Shown here one piece after another: positions 1 through 21,371 of a DNA stretch of 64,000 nucleotides. Below the pieces are notes generated by a model. It did not search any database. It had not been told where the DNA came from and worked only from the letters and a program-made list of their open reading frames with translations. Location: the NCBI GenBank assembly GCA_003952965.2, contig CM025855.1:18283638-18347637 (forward strand). The letters run 5' to 3'. The stretch comes from Morella rubra. Lineage: Eukaryota > Streptophyta > Magnoliopsida > Fagales > Myricaceae. Position numbers and translations under genes: made by a program. The first letter of the stretch is position 1, and every line of letters starts with the position of its first letter.

Positions 1-300
1 TATAGAAGGGCGTAGGGCTAGGATGGAGCTAGAAATAATATTTGATTGGGGTGTCTTTTCTTATATCTGGCGAGTAGGGGAGTGACAGCACTTCAGGATC
101 TGTCCAATAATTAAGAGCCTTCCTTTCAATATCGCTCGAAAAAGCCAAAAAAGGTTCTCCCAGAAGAAAAAAAGAAAAGTGGGTTCTTTTCACATAATGG
201 CTGACGATGAATCCTCTGCTGGATTCAGAGGATCGCAAGGGTATCGAAGGATCAGGACCCACGTTCCCCGAAAGTAGCAGAATTCCGGATATCCAAGACT
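1..300. other. Possible organelle-derived (mitochondrial-like) stretch
   Basis: The base composition and texture differ from the AT-rich nuclear DNA that follows and resemble plant mitochondrial spacer DNA. One open stretch runs on the minus strand (29-262, 77 codons), but I do not recognise a gene in it. It could be a nuclear insertion of mitochondrial DNA. The call rests on style only and needs a match to a mitochondrial genome. Confidence 0.35.
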
Positions 301-868
301 AACGCTGTGGGGGATCTTGAGTATGTATATGTTTGTCTTCTTGCCATGATTTGTTCCTTAGTAGCTATCACAAATAAATCGTCTGCTGATATTGTCGCTG
401 TCAAATATATGTTATGCGTGCTACGGATCGAACGTGTGCATGCTGCTGCGATATATTTTTACTTTTACTTGTGTAGATCCAATATATATCGTTTGAAATC
501 AAATGGTTCGTGCATGTACGTACTACAAACCAAAACAAGAACGAAAGAGATAAAAATGTTTGTTCGTCTTGTCACTGAAAACATGTATATGTTGAGCTCT
601 ATTCACCAGGATTTGGTATTGAATATGTTCGTCAAAAATAGTCACAAAAACCTGATCATGTGGGATGCCTGGTCCACGCCTGTACAGGTCGATTGCACTA
701 GTACTTGCTTGTATTTACGCGTTCCTCATTCATTTGCTCCAGGAAACAACCAAATCGTACCTTCCAATTGTATACAGTACCTTTCTTTCGTATATATTAA
801 CCAAAGAAACGTGTTGATAAATGTACGTGAGTCAAATATACGCGGGCTAGTGTGCAAGGTGACCCCAT

Positions 869-885
869 CTCTCTCTCTCTCTCTC
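869..885. repeat. CT dinucleotide microsatellite
   Basis: A run of about eight CT units in intergenic DNA. Confidence 0.85.
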
Positions 886-1591
886 CAGAATGCATGGAGG
901 AAGTTACTTAATCCACCAGCATGACATGGATAGTGAGTAGGCAACCTGCAAGTAGCTAGGACAAGAATTCCCTTGGTGCGGATATCAGTGGGAGGAAGAG
1001 AGAATATTTGACCGCAAAATAATGCCCTTGTAGATTGTGGCCAATGACAACCATGCATTCGCCATTCAGTCAAGGATTGATTAAGCAGTACTTAATTAAT
1101 TAAAAGAAATGGAGATCTAGCTAGATCACGATGTCGTAAGTGATTTGACTGAAACAAATAGGATATCTCATTCTATTGTTGAATTTTTTTTTCTTAGAAG
1201 GCAAAAAAGGAAAATGCATGGAAGAATTAAACCAGGGGCCGACATGGGAATGGATTATGGAAGTGACTGATCGGGTAGTGTATAGACAAGGAACATTTGC
1301 TCGAAAGGATTTTGAAAATCATCGGGGGAATAATGTACTTCTTCGCAATGATGGGTGTCCATGAAATAAGATCTTCTTTTAACTCTTTCTCTCACCTCCT
1401 TGGATTCCCCGGAGTCCTTTTACCCTTCACATCATCTGCTAGCTTCTACTTATTATTCCTTTCATGAAGACTTGGAAAGTCCCAGATGCATGCCTTTTTA
1501 CTACAATTCAGATGGATCTCCTATGCATCTTCCTCCATATTTTTTCTTTCATAATTCATCATGCACTTCTCATCTTTGAATAGAAAACATT

Positions 1592-1617
1592 TATATATAT
1601 ATATATATATATATATC
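1592..1617. repeat. AT dinucleotide microsatellite
   Basis: About twelve to thirteen uninterrupted TA units in intergenic DNA. Confidence 0.9.
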
Positions 1618-2361
1618 ATGCACTTCCATTTTATACTACATTGTGATCAAAATTGAACGTACGAGATTTTTCATATCCTTTTCTGGTTCTATTTTTAATC
1701 ATTCATGACAAAATTTCTGTCTATGAGAAATGAAATATTTACTTGTAGAAAGCCCAAACTTCCCATCACCTTGAGCAGTTTAGGAACTACTCGTGGATAT
1801 ATGATCCCCCATAGCTAGAGCTCTGTACTCTCCCTTTTCCAGTATTTGATCCTCCCCTGTACTTGGCAGTAGGGTCATTAGAATCCCCAGGTTTCCAATT
1901 TAATCTACGCAAGCAAGACATACTCTATTTCCAAAGGTACACACACCAGCCGTCCAGTTCACAGAGAGAAATTGAGGAATTCGACAGGAGCATACCCAAT
2001 AACTCTAACCGCTCCTGTTACATAAGACAACTGTGGAGTTCCTTCACGTGAAGACCAGTTTGACAAAACAAAAATGGAAAAATCTGGAAAGGGGAATCAT
2101 TGAAGAGAAATCTATGCCAATTTAGTTCTGTCTCATTGAGGGTTCAAACACACAGAAGGAGCACAGTAAACTGCATCAAGGGCACAGATCTTAAAAGCTG
2201 GTGATAATAAGCCAGCTCCATGGCTTATGAGAGACCCGTGAAGACAAACCCATGAAAATTATACAGGAAGGGATGATCATCTACTATCAGAAAAGGACAG
2301 TATACCTTGGAGAATAATTCGCTAATCTTCTAAACAAAATGTATTTTGACAAAATTGAGTA

Positions 2362-2367
2362 TTTATT
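2362..2367 (-). terminator. Candidate poly(A) signal of the MIRO gene
   Basis: The minus strand reads AATAAA about 50 bases beyond the MIRO stop codon (TAG at 2418-2420). Plant near-upstream elements are degenerate, so this marks a likely 3' end rather than proving it. Confidence 0.5.
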
Positions 2368-2417
2368 CAAGTCTCAGTGTAGCACGACGAAAGTTTATTG
2401 ATGGACGAGTTCTCAGC

Positions 2418-10963
<8,546 letters not shown>

Positions 10964-11145
10964 CCAATTGACTGTAGAGAGAGAGTTCGTGTCAGGTTGG
11001 GTGAGGTTTTTCCCTCTATTTTTGTTTCACGAGCGGTGTGTTTCTGAGAGGTTTTAGTCTCCGACGTGGGCCGCAAGCATGAGTGGAGAGTACGTTCTTT
11101 GGGAGTTCTCTTGCTGTTTTTTCTTTCTTTCTGTTTTCTTTTTCT

Positions 11146-11153
11146 CTTTTATA
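11146..11153 (-). promoter_or_regulatory. TATA box of the MIRO gene
   Basis: The minus strand reads TATAAAAG here, about 180 bases upstream of the MIRO start codon at 10963. A start of transcription some 30 bases downstream would give a 5' untranslated region of roughly 150 bases. This is inferred from position and motif only. Confidence 0.5.
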
Positions 11154-11894
11154 AATATGTTTTTCACTCAATTATCGTGAATTTAACACATTGGAGGGAC
11201 TGTTTTGACGGATTATAACTACATATTAATTTTAATAGTTTTTTGACCTTCTGCCGAGTTTTTCCGTCAAATTGGACGGAAGTCAAAGAATGACAATAAT
11301 CTTCTAATAATTTTATAAATTAAAAATAATATCTTCAATAAGATATGAACCTAAACAAAATGGGATAGGAAGTTAGGAACATTCTGGTCACTTTAATTTA
11401 ATTTGATGGAAGTGATAGAGCCATTTTTAACCGGCTTATCATAGCGTCCACTGGGCCAAAGCTTGAGGAGCTAGACTTGAGGTTCAGTACTTGGGATGGG
11501 TTGAAAGTTCAAGCTCTCCTTCCTTCCCTTACAAGCAAAGTAAACAAGCTAGGACTCAGGGTCCTTCCAATAAAGGGATTTCTCCGATGCCATTATTAGT
11601 TGTCATTGTTTAATATCTTTTCTTTTTCTCTGGTTTGATTATTAGTGAGAGAGAGTATGAGAGAGAGTTTTTTGCGTGTACCTCTTATGCCTCTTGTCTT
11701 CCTCTATACATCCTTCCTCTTTTCTTTCTGGGCTGGGTCGTATTGGGCCTTGGTCATTCCTTTTTGGCCCTTTCTTCTCCCCATTGGTTCTCATTCTTAT
11801 TTGCTCATTTAATGACTAGATTTTATTCTTTATAGAATTGACTTTTGTCAGGAAATCGGATGATTAACTCTCCTAAGCCTTACTTTTTATGCTT
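11154..11894. other. Upstream flank of MIRO, no gene recognised
   Basis: AT-rich sequence between the MIRO promoter and the Copia element. Around 11190-11300 there are motifs such as TTGACGGA and CCGTCAAATTGGACGGAAG that resemble the ends of small plant DNA transposons, but no matching pair of termini or target duplication could be placed. The open frame at 11635-11835 has no recognisable domain. Confidence 0.5.
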
Positions 11895-13187
11895 AATAAG
11901 TCTGAATAACAACCCAAGATGGGGTCTTTTTCTTTATCAGTATAATGGTAAAGCATAGAACTATGAGCAAATAAAGCACCTAATTTTAGGTGATTCAACA
12001 CTTGGCTGGGCTCAGCTTCTCACAAGTTCTGGGCCGTATTTTTGCTCTTTTTAGGATCTTTTATTATTGGTTTAAGCAGAGTGGACTGTCACCCATACTC
12101 AATGGTATAAAGAATGGGATTGTGTAAACTTTTCTGAAATTTAAAAAAAAAGTTTTTCCAAAAAAGCAAATCAAGGAGATCTGAAAAAGTGGGCGTCTCA
12201 GCTTCAGTTATTTTCCTCTGGTTTTGAATAACAAAGCCAACGAAACTATACAAACTTAACACCACCGGGAAGCGCCCTATTACAAAGATTTGAAAGCAAA
12301 TGCTTCATTTACTGAGCTTTCAACACAAATCCCAAAACCCAAGGGATTTCTTCTACCCACACGAGTAGGACCCAGTGTTTACCCAACACTCAAGTGGTTT
12401 ATAAAATGGGTACAAAGGAAGATCAAAGAATGGCTCTTAAAGCCGAATATACAAGTGTAAAGCACAAGGAGTGCAATAAGACAAAGATCTCAGTAGAAAG
12501 CTGAAGTTTTGCAGAGGAATCACAAGCTTTCTTGGTAGGTGCGGTCTTCTCTCTTCTTCAAAGCACTTTTCTCTCTAGAAGTTAGGTCGTAGAATAATTG
12601 CAAAGTCTATGCGTACGATCTTCTCTTCTCTTTTTCTTCTAGTATTTAAATCTTCTTTGACTTCAACGGTCATCAAAGCTAGCAAAAGGACCGTTGGAGA
12701 GGCGCCACGTCATTTGAAAGTGATTTGAAAGTACTGAAAAATATTCAAATTTTTCATTAAACCCTGGCATGTGTTGACACATGGTTAGCATGTGTTGACA
12801 CATCAAAAATTGAACTGGAGTTGAGCTCTCGGGAGTAGTGCAATGTGTCGACAATAAAGCCAATGTGTCGACACTTGTCTTGGTCTGGAAATGATGTCTC
12901 GGGTGTAAGTGCAATGTGTCGACACTTATAAGTGCTAGAGAGAAAATCAGCAACTTTAAAGCATCCAAACCTTTTTAAACACCTACAAAGGAAAAATTGA
13001 TCTTATCAACTTGTGTAATGGTGTTCAAGTCCTCTTATAAATTTTAGATAGAAAAATACGATCTATTGAAACATATTTTTTAGAAAAAAGGATTGACAAT
13101 ATAAAATTTAAAAGTCTTCAAAACTTAGAATATTTGTTATCATCAAAATCAAATATAGATTGTTTGCAAAACAACCTTGGGCTAACA
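11895..13187 (-). repeat. 3' LTR of the Sirevirus-type element
   Basis: About 1.29 kb, homologous along its length to 20117-21371. Read on the minus strand it begins TGTTAGCCCAAGGTTG. It carries the same cluster of TGTG(T)YGACAC palindromes, with fewer copies than the right LTR. Confidence 0.85.
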
Positions 13188-13202
13188 ATCTCCCCCTTTT
13201 TG
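13188..13202 (-). other. Polypurine tract of the Sirevirus-type element
   Basis: The minus strand reads AAAAAGGGGGAGAT directly before the 3' LTR start TGTTAGCC. This is the expected place for plus-strand priming in an LTR element. Confidence 0.8.
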
Positions 13203-13719
13203 ATGATGACAAAACCATTTTAAAAAACAATTTGCTAACAAATTAAAAAGCTTGACCCTGAGAACAGCTTTTGAAATGACGGTCCCATTTAAGAATTTTA
13301 AACTTCTAAGTTCCCAAACTTCCAAAAACCCAAAAAAAGAACACTTCTATAAACTTCTTTCAAACTTCCAAACTTCCAATATACCAACAGAACACAAGAC
13401 TTCATATTTTGAGGATTGAGAGTTAGGAATAATACCTGTAAAGCAAGTCTCAATTTTTCACAATGAAGTGCAAAGAGATAAGCACTTCTCAAGTTACTTA
13501 TAGATACCAATGAAATAATCAACAAATATAAGCAAAATCAAAATAAATACTAGAGATATTCATTAGAAACTGGCAAGTCAAATGTTCAGTCAAAACAATA
13601 ATTACAAGGCATATAGAGGACAAACTAAGATAAGTACAAAAATGGAGAATGTCCTCTATAAGAGCTAGGAAGTCAGCAATACACTAAACTTCTCCCCCTT
13701 GGGCATCATAAAAAAAAAA

Positions 13720-15280
13720 AAGACAGGATAAGGGGAAGGGCAAGGGTAGGAGGCTAAGAAGGTGGAGGCTGGGAAGAGGAGGAGGAATGTTTGGGTTTCT
13801 TGATAGGAGGAGAAGGATGCTCGATCTCAAATTTCTTCAGTCATTCCATCCAAGTCGTGGAGAACCAATACGTCCACTTCAGTACATGAGGACGAAGATT
13901 ACGATCAAAATCCTTTTGTACTTTTGTGGCCTGAACAACATTCTCAGCTGATTTTTGCACAATTGTCTGAAGCTCAGCAGAGGTGGCTTTGAATTCATTA
14001 ACAGTATCTTGAATCACATTACTGGCGACATGGATGCTGTTGTTGACTTGGTGCTTGAGAGCTCGCATATCCTCATCCAGAGTACCAAAGCGCTCAGTAT
14101 GAGCAGTGAGCAGCTTTTTAATATCATGCGCTCAAAAGCAGTGAGTCTTTCCCATCTCTTCATCTTCATCTGGTGACCATAGCGAGCAGAGAACTTCAAC
14201 CGAGCATGAGAACTACCAGCGTCCCTCCGTGAGGAATATCCAATCGGGGGAGGAGAAACAGAAAGAGGAGTGTTCTCTCCTATAGGTGTTCGAGTCCCAA
14301 TGGAGTTCTTGCAGTTGCTTCCTCTTCCTCATCTTCACTCTCTTCTTCAGAATTTGAACCCCCTTCTCATCCTTTTTGAGATGTCACAACACCTTTCCTA
14401 ACCTATTCTCCATCCCTTTTTTGCATATCAACCCATCAACCTAAGAGTTTTTTCCTTAGATTTACTTGGATTCTTTGGATTTTTCTCTAACTTCCCCTGT
14501 CATATCAACCTCAAGGGCATGAAACATGTGAGTAAAAAATATCCCATAGGGGAGCCCTTGTTTCTTCTTCTCAGTGGCAGCTTTCATATGATTGAGCATC
14601 AAGTGACCAAGGTTCATACATGTGCGAGTAACCAAGCAGTACATTACAAATAATTCTAGGAAAGAATGTACTCAAATTTTCTAGTTCTTGGCAAAATAAT
14701 ATTACAAACCATATGATGTAAGATCCTTCTATGTATGACAAATCACTGGCAGTGGGTTTAATAACTTCACTAAGGGTTGGATTATCCAACACAACCCTAA
14801 GAATATCTATTGGCTCAACTTCAGACATACCCATCCATCCATAGGCATCAAAAAAATTTTTTCCATCATTAGGGACAAAGGCCAAAGCATTCAACGAAGC
14901 AACTGATAAATCAAGTTGTTTTCCATTTACATAGCTGTTGGCATAGCAGATATTGAAGATTGAAAACCAAAGCAAACCAAATCACAAAAAACACTTTTAA
15001 ATTCACAAGAACACTCCATCCCTGATAATCAAATATCTCCTTAAAATCAAACCCACTTTCACTAAACCATTTAAAATCTACCCAATGACTAGCAATGACC
15101 TTTCGGTTTCTATAATCTTGAACGAAATGATTTTTACAAAGCCCTGACCTGTAAATGCGAGCCTCTAGAGTAGGAGCGGGTTCCTCAGTGCTTCTCCCTT
15201 TCTTCTGTGTCCTTGAATTGACAGAGGTGGGCGTTTGATGAGCGGGACGCTTGGAGCGGCTGGAAGACATCACGGTAGAG
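13720..15280 (-). mobile_element. Env-like region of the Sirevirus-type element (fossil)
   Basis: Between RNase H and the 3' LTR lies about 1.5 kb of additional decayed coding sequence. One stretch near 14911-15273 starts with a basic, serine-rich N-terminus; another near 13841-14068 is helical and coiled-coil-like (QVNNSIHVASNVIQDTV). Sireviruses of the SIRE1 type often carry an env-like gene at this place. The function of such proteins in plants is unproven, and this copy is broken. Confidence 0.6.
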
Positions 15281-15769
15281 GTGAGGCGAGAAGTTTAAAG
15301 GCTGTCGGCAGTGACATTTTTGAACCGGGTAGTGAGTAAATGGGATTTGTGAGGGAAGAGAGAAAATGGCGCCGTTTGGAAGAGAAATAAGGTTCTGTGA
15401 GTTGGAGGGAAGATAAGTGCCGACCCCTAGCCCTAAAGAGTATTAATAAGACACGCTGTGCCCATTTTTTAAAAACATAAAAACACATGTGAATGCATTT
15501 TAAAATGGCTCTCGAAAAATGTGTCGAGTGTGCACACCGAATGCAGACACTTGTTTACTTCTGTAGTGCAAACTGCCATGAACTGTTGTGTTGACACATG
15601 CCAAGAAAAAAGAATACATACAATAATTTCACAAGGAATAAGCATGATTATAATAGGAAACGAAGAGAGCAACTTAAACACAAATCAAAACATGTCCAAT
15701 GCACTCAATAACATAATTAATAACAAATTAAGCACAAAACCAATTTAATCCGAAAAAATCTCATTCCAA

Positions 15770-18700
15770 TTTCTTGGCGTATAAAGCAAAATCTATCCTC
15801 ATTAAGGGGTTTTGTGAAAATATCCGCCAATTGAAGGTCGGTATTTACAAACTCAAGAACAATATCCCCTTTTTTGAGCATGATCTCGAATAAAATGATG
15901 CTTAATCTCAATATGTTTTGTCCTAGAGTGCTTAATTGGATTTTTTGTAAGATTAATCGCACTGGTGTTGTCACATTTTATTGGGATGAGAGAATAATGA
16001 AGATTAAAATCTTCCAATTGTTTCATCCACAATACTTGTGCACAACAATTGCCCACGGCAATATACTCAGCTTCCGTGGTTGATAGAGCCACATTTTGTT
16101 TCTTACAACACCAAGAACTTTTGAAATTTTAGTGCATAGGAGTATCTTGTAAATTAAATTCCACATATTTTGAGTTGTGCACAGTTGCCCACATGGTGGT
16201 CTACTCTAGTAATCCCAATCCGCGAGTATCTTGTAAATTAAATTCAGCACTTTTGGGATAAAACAAACCAAGATTTTGAGTGCCAACAAGATATCTAAAG
16301 ATCCTTTTAACTGCAAGGAGATGAGATTTCTTAGGACAAGATTGAAATCTAGCCCACATGCATACACTAAACATTAATCTGGTCTGCTAGCGGTAAGATA
16401 GAGTAAGGAGCCAATCATACCTTATTTTGTTTGGTCTACATCCTTACCTTTCTCATCCTTTTCCATTTTTGTAGATGGACTCATAGGTGTGCTCATAGGT
16501 TTTGAGTTGTCCATACTAAATCTCTTCAGAAGATCTTTAGTGTACTTTGCTTGATTGATGAAGATTCCCTCATTGCTTTGTTTGATTTGAAGACCAAGAA
16601 AATAGTTCAATTCTCCCATGAGGCTCATCTCAAATTCACCTTGCATGACTTGAGAAGACTCTTGACACAAAGATTCATTAGTAGATCCAAAAATAATGTC
16701 ATTAACATAAATTTGAACCGTTAACAATTCATTGTCTTTTTCTTTAGTGAAAAGAGTAGTATCAATTTTACCTCGTGAAAAACCATTTTCAATGAGAAAA
16801 GAGCTTAAACGTTCATACCATGCCCAGGTGCTTGTTTCAAGCCATAAAGTGCCTTTGTGAGCTTGTACACATAATTTGAAAGCTTATCATCTTCAAAGCC
16901 GGTGGTTGCTCAACATATACTTCCTCCGAAACCAATTTGATTTAAACTTTATAAACCCGAATTTTGTTTCATCCAATTCAATTGGATAATTCCTTGGGTC
17001 TAGGAACTAGATGTCATACTTGGTTTTTCTCAAATTGTTTTAACTTTCTTCCATAGCATGGATCCAACTTTCATCATCTTTAGCCTCAAGAAAATTTTTA
17101 GGCTCAAGTTGAGAAAGTAAAGCAAAATTATTAGCTTGGTTTAAAGAAGAGCGAGTGCTTACCCCTTTCTCAACATTACCAATAATTTGCTGAAGAGGAT
17201 GACTCTTGATGTATCTCCAAGACTTTGGTAGATCATTGTTGACTTGTTGACCTTCTTCTTGTGATTCTTGAGATGCTTGATCTTGTACATGTGTTTCTTC
17301 CTTATCTTCATTTATAGCAAGTTTCTCAACCTCTTTGTCAAGATCTATAACATCTTCATCATTTCTTTTCACAAGATTGTTAGATTCATAAAAACAACAT
17401 GGACTGATTCTTCAACAACCAAAGTACGTTTATTGAAAACACGATAAGCTTTACTAGAAGTTGAATAGCCAAGAAATATACCTTCATCAGCTTTTGCATC
17501 AAACTTACCCAAATTGTCCTTGTTGTTGTTGAGCACAAAGCATTTGCATCCAAAGACATGGAAGTAACCAATGTTGGGTTTTCTATCATTCCATAGCTCA
17601 TATGGAGTTTTCTTAAGAATAGGTCTAATCATGCAACGGTTCATAACATACAACTTGTGCTAATGCTTCAGCCCAGAAGTAATCAGGCAAGTTGTTTTCA
17701 CATAGCAAGGTTCTAGCCATTTCTTCAAGAGTCCTATTCTTCCTCTCTACAACACCATTTTGTTGAGGAGTTCTAGGAGCCGAGAAGTTATGTTAATACC
17801 GTTTTCAAATTCTTTTCCATGATCACTCCTTATGCTAGAAATAGCAAAACCTTTTTCATTTTGAATTCTCTTGCTAAGTTTTTCAAAAGCATGAACAACC
17901 TCCTCTTTATGAGCTAGGAATATAACCCAAGTGAATCTACTGAAATCATAAACAACAACAAAGCCATAACGTTTGCCACCCAAACTCAATGTTCGGGTTG
18001 GACCAAATAAGTCCATGTGTAGAAGTTGAAGTGGCCTAGAAGTGGACACCACATTTTTGGGCTTAAAAGAGATTTTGGTTTGTTTGCCTTTTTGACAAGC
18101 TGCACAAATTTTGTCTTTTTCAAAAGAAAGATTAGGCAAACCCGAAACAAGATTCTTTCTTGCTAATTTTGAAATCAAGTCCATGCTTGCATGAGCAAGC
18201 CTTCTATGCACAACCAACTATCCTTGTCATTTAGAGCTGAAAGACATTTAATGTTTTCTGAGGAGATGCTCTCTAAATGAACAATGTACACATTTTCAAA
18301 TCTATGTCCAACAAACAAGACTTTCTTGCTTTCAATATTCTCAACAAGACATATTGATGATTCAAAAATGACTCGTTTCCCTTGTCACATAATTGACTAA
18401 TACTCAAGAGATTATGCTTTAAACCATCAACAAGAAGTACATTTTCAATAATGAGATTAGGAGACATACCAATGCTACCAACACCAAGTATTTTACCTTT
18501 GTCATTGTCTCCAAAGGTAACTGAACCCTTTTCTTTGAAACAAAGAGAGCTGAACCAGCTCTTGTCTCCGGTCATGTGCTTGGAGCAACCACTGTTAAGG
18601 ACCCAATGTTCCATGGTTTCATTGGACTTCAAGCACTCCTGCAAAAAAATCAATTCTTGACTTTTGGTACCCAAATCCTTTTGGGTCCATTGGTGTTAGA

Positions 18701-19800
18701 AATAAATTCCTTCACCTTGTCTTTTTGGATCCACACAAACTTGATCCAATGAGTGGATTTCCTTTTTGTTGGACAAGTGTGTAAAATGTGTCCATTTTTT
18801 CCATAAAAATTACAAATTTTAAATAATGTGGATGATTTAATAATTACATCGGAATATAGCTTTTGGTTATTAAACGAATTATAGCCAATCCCACTTTTGT
18901 TGAAACATCTTTGGGAACCAAGTAAAATATCAAGGTTTCTTTTTCCTTGAGTGAATCTTGCAAGATCTTGAGTGAGAGAGTCAACTTTCTTTTTTAAATC
19001 AGTGTTTTCAGATTTCAAATCATTTGACTTGCAAGATTTTCTCATTTTCTTTTGTGATTCTTGCAAGATTCTCTCCAAGAGAAACAACTTGATGTTTCAA
19101 GGTATCATTTTCTTGAATAAGTGCAGCAAGGTTCTTTTTGAGAAAACAATACTTTGAAAATAATCTTTTCTATTCAAGATATTGTTCATCATAAGCATCT
19201 TGTAATTTGTCAAAAGAGAAATAACACATTGAAGAGTCTTGTACCTCATCTTCATTTTCCTTTGCATGAAGCATAGATTTGCAACTTCTTCGTTGCTGTC
19301 ACTATCACTATCACTTTGTGAATAATGTCATCTCTTTGTGAATAATGTCATTTCTTCATCATCTTCGGAAGACTCATCATCATTTGAACATGAGGCTTTC
19401 AAGGCAATGCCTCTCTTTTCTTTTCCTTCATCCCCATCTTCTTTTACTTGATTCATCTCATGTGTCATGAGAGAGCCCATGAGTTCATCCAACGAAAGCT
19501 TTGTCAGGTCCTTAGCTTCTTGAATGGTGACCTTGGGTTCCTAAGCTTTTGGTAGACACCTAAGAATCTTTCTCACCATTTCAACATTAGTATATTCTTT
19601 ACCAAGAGATTTAAGACCATTTATAATATTGGTGAAGCGTGTAAACATAGATGAAATATTCTCATCAGGTTTCATCTTAAAAGGCTCATAACTATGAACA
19701 AGCATACTAATCTTGCTCTCTTTAACTTGATTCGTACCTTCATGGGCCACTTGAAGTTTGTCCCAAATTTGTTTTGCGGTATCACAACCGAAATATGATT
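15770..19800 (-). mobile_element. Gag-pol region of the Sirevirus-type element (fossil)
   Basis: From right to left the minus strand shows a gag segment (about 18650-19750, with KISMLVHSYEPFKMKPDENI), a protease and integrase segment (about 17370-18680, including a GAG-pre-integrase-like stretch MVVHRRLAHASMDLISKLAR), a reverse transcriptase segment (about 16420-17370, with YVNDIIFGSTNESL and LNYFLGLQIKQS), and an RNase H segment (about 15770-16092, with ALSTTEAEYIAVGNCCAQ). Order and motifs are Copia. The region is broken many times. Confidence 0.9.
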
Positions 19801-20102
19801 AAATTTATTTGAATCAAGTGCACAATACAAACATTTATAGCTTTAGAATTTAAAGACATAATCTTAAGATCATCTTCATCCCACTCTTTTTCATCTTTCA
19901 ACTTACCTTCCTTGTCTCTAGGAAATTTAGGACCATTTGAGATTACTCTCCATAGTTCAAGTCCACAGCTTGGATGTAAATCCTCATCCTAGCTTTCCAA
20001 TAGTTATAGCACGTTCCATTGAACAAAGGAGGCATGTTAGTGGATTGACCTTCAGCCAACGAAGAACTAACAAGGGTTGTCATAAAAAATTATTAAACCT
20101 CA

Positions 20103-20114
20103 GCTCCGATACCA
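20103..20114 (-). other. Primer binding site (initiator tRNA-Met type)
   Basis: The minus strand reads TGGTATCGGAGC just inside the 5' LTR, close to the TGGTATCAGAGC primer site common in plant Copia elements. Confidence 0.85.
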
Positions 20115-20116
20115 AT

Positions 20117-21371
20117 TGTAAGTCTGAATAACAACCAAGAGGGGTGAATTGGGTTTTAATAAATTTTAAAACTTTTTCAAGATAATTTAAGCAGTATAAT
20201 GGTAAAGCATAGAACGCAACACAGAGAGATATGAGCAAGTAAAAAGAAGAGATAGAATTAAAGAGATGACACCCCCAAGGCTATTTACTTCATTGGGCTT
20301 CTTTTCACTATTCTTCAAATAGCATATACACCTTAGCTTCCGGGGTGCTAAGGAACCTTTACAAAGCATTTTTCGAGCTCACACTTCAACTCTCTTCACA
20401 AATCCCAAAACCCAAGGGATTTCTTCTACCCACTCGCGTAGAACCCACTTTTTACCCAACACTCAAGTGGTTTATAAAGGATGGGTACAAAGGAAGATCA
20501 ATGAATGGCTCTTAAAGCCGAATATACAAGTGTAAAGCACAAAGGAGTGCAATAAGACAAAGATCTCAGTAGAAAGCTGAAGTTTGGCAGAGGAATCACA
20601 AGCTTTCTTGGTAGGTGCGGTCTTCTCTCTTCTTCAAAGCACTTTCTCTCTCTAGAAGTTACCTGTAGAATAATTGCAAAGTCTATACGAACGATCCTGC
20701 TCTTCTCTTTTTCTTCTAGTATTTAAATCTTGTTTGACTTCAATGGTCATCAAAGCTAGCAAAAAGGACCGTTGGAGAGGCACCCACGTCATTTGAAAGT
20801 GATTTGAAGGTTCTGACAAATATTCAAATTTTTCATTAAACCTCTGGCATGTGTTGACACATGGTTAGCATGTGTTGACACATCAAAAAAAATTGAACTG
20901 AGGTTGAGCTCTTGGGAGATAGTGCAGTGTGTCGACACTAGTTTTCAATGTGTTGACACTTCAAAAATTGAACTGGAGTTGAGCTCTCGGGAGATAGTGG
21001 AATGTGTCGACAGTATAAAGCCAATGTGTCGACACTTGTCTTGGTCTGGAAATGATGTCTCGGGTGTAAGTGCAATGTGTCGACACTATGAATCAATGTG
21101 TCGACACTTATAACTACTGGAGAGAAAATCCAAACCATTCCAAAACCTTTTTAAACACATACAAAGGGAAAAATTGATCTTATCAACTTGTGTAATGGTG
21201 TTCAAGTCCTCTTATAAATATTTTAGAGAGAGAAAACCCAATCCTTTGAAATAAGTCATTTTGAAAGGTGGATTGACAAGGAAAAATGTACAAGACTTCA
21301 AAGTACTTAGAAACTTTTGTTATCATCAAAATCAAATATGGTTTGTTTTACAAAACAACCTTGGGCTAACA
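20117..21371 (-). repeat. 5' LTR of the Sirevirus-type element
   Basis: A 1255-bp LTR with TG and CA termini, homologous to 11895-13187. It carries at least eight copies of a short palindromic motif (20848-21112). Confidence 0.88.
20848..21112. repeat. Cluster of TGTGTYGACACA palindromes in the LTR
   Basis: At least eight near-palindromes of the form ATGTGTCGACACT or ATGTGTTGACACAT occur within 265 bases, at irregular spacing, partly as duplicated blocks of about 80 bp. The left LTR has the same motif with fewer copies. Conserved palindromic motifs in LTRs have been described for Sireviruses. Confidence 0.8.

Larger units (their letters stand above)
301..2361. other. Intergenic DNA downstream of MIRO, no gene recognised
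   Basis: This stretch contains no supported gene. Open frames at 307-924 (plus) and 726-1073 (minus) overlap each other on opposite strands, lack recognisable domains and include simple-sequence segments. A short CT repeat (869-885) and an AT repeat (1592-1617) are present. The right end abuts the poly(A) signal of the MIRO gene. Confidence 0.6.
11895..21371 (-). mobile_element. Copia LTR element, Sirevirus (Maximus) type, decayed
   Basis: A 9.5-kb element read on the minus strand. The 5' LTR is on the right (20117-21371) and the 3' LTR on the left (11895-13187). A primer site matching initiator-tRNA-Met lies next to the 5' LTR, and a purine tract lies next to the 3' LTR. The interior keeps recognisable gag, protease, integrase, reverse transcriptase and RNase H stretches in Copia order, then a long extra region with env-like reading frames, the layout described for Sireviruses. 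The element is broken in many places and is not expected to be active. The LTRs differ by roughly 5 percent where I compared them and by one repeat unit of about 80 bp, so it is of moderate age. No clear target duplication was found; the outer left end has drifted. Confidence 0.9.

Noticed and set aside
307-924. A 205-codon open frame on the plus strand
   Set aside because: No domain, low-complexity end (CT repeat), overlapping open frame on the other strand, no promoter or splice context.
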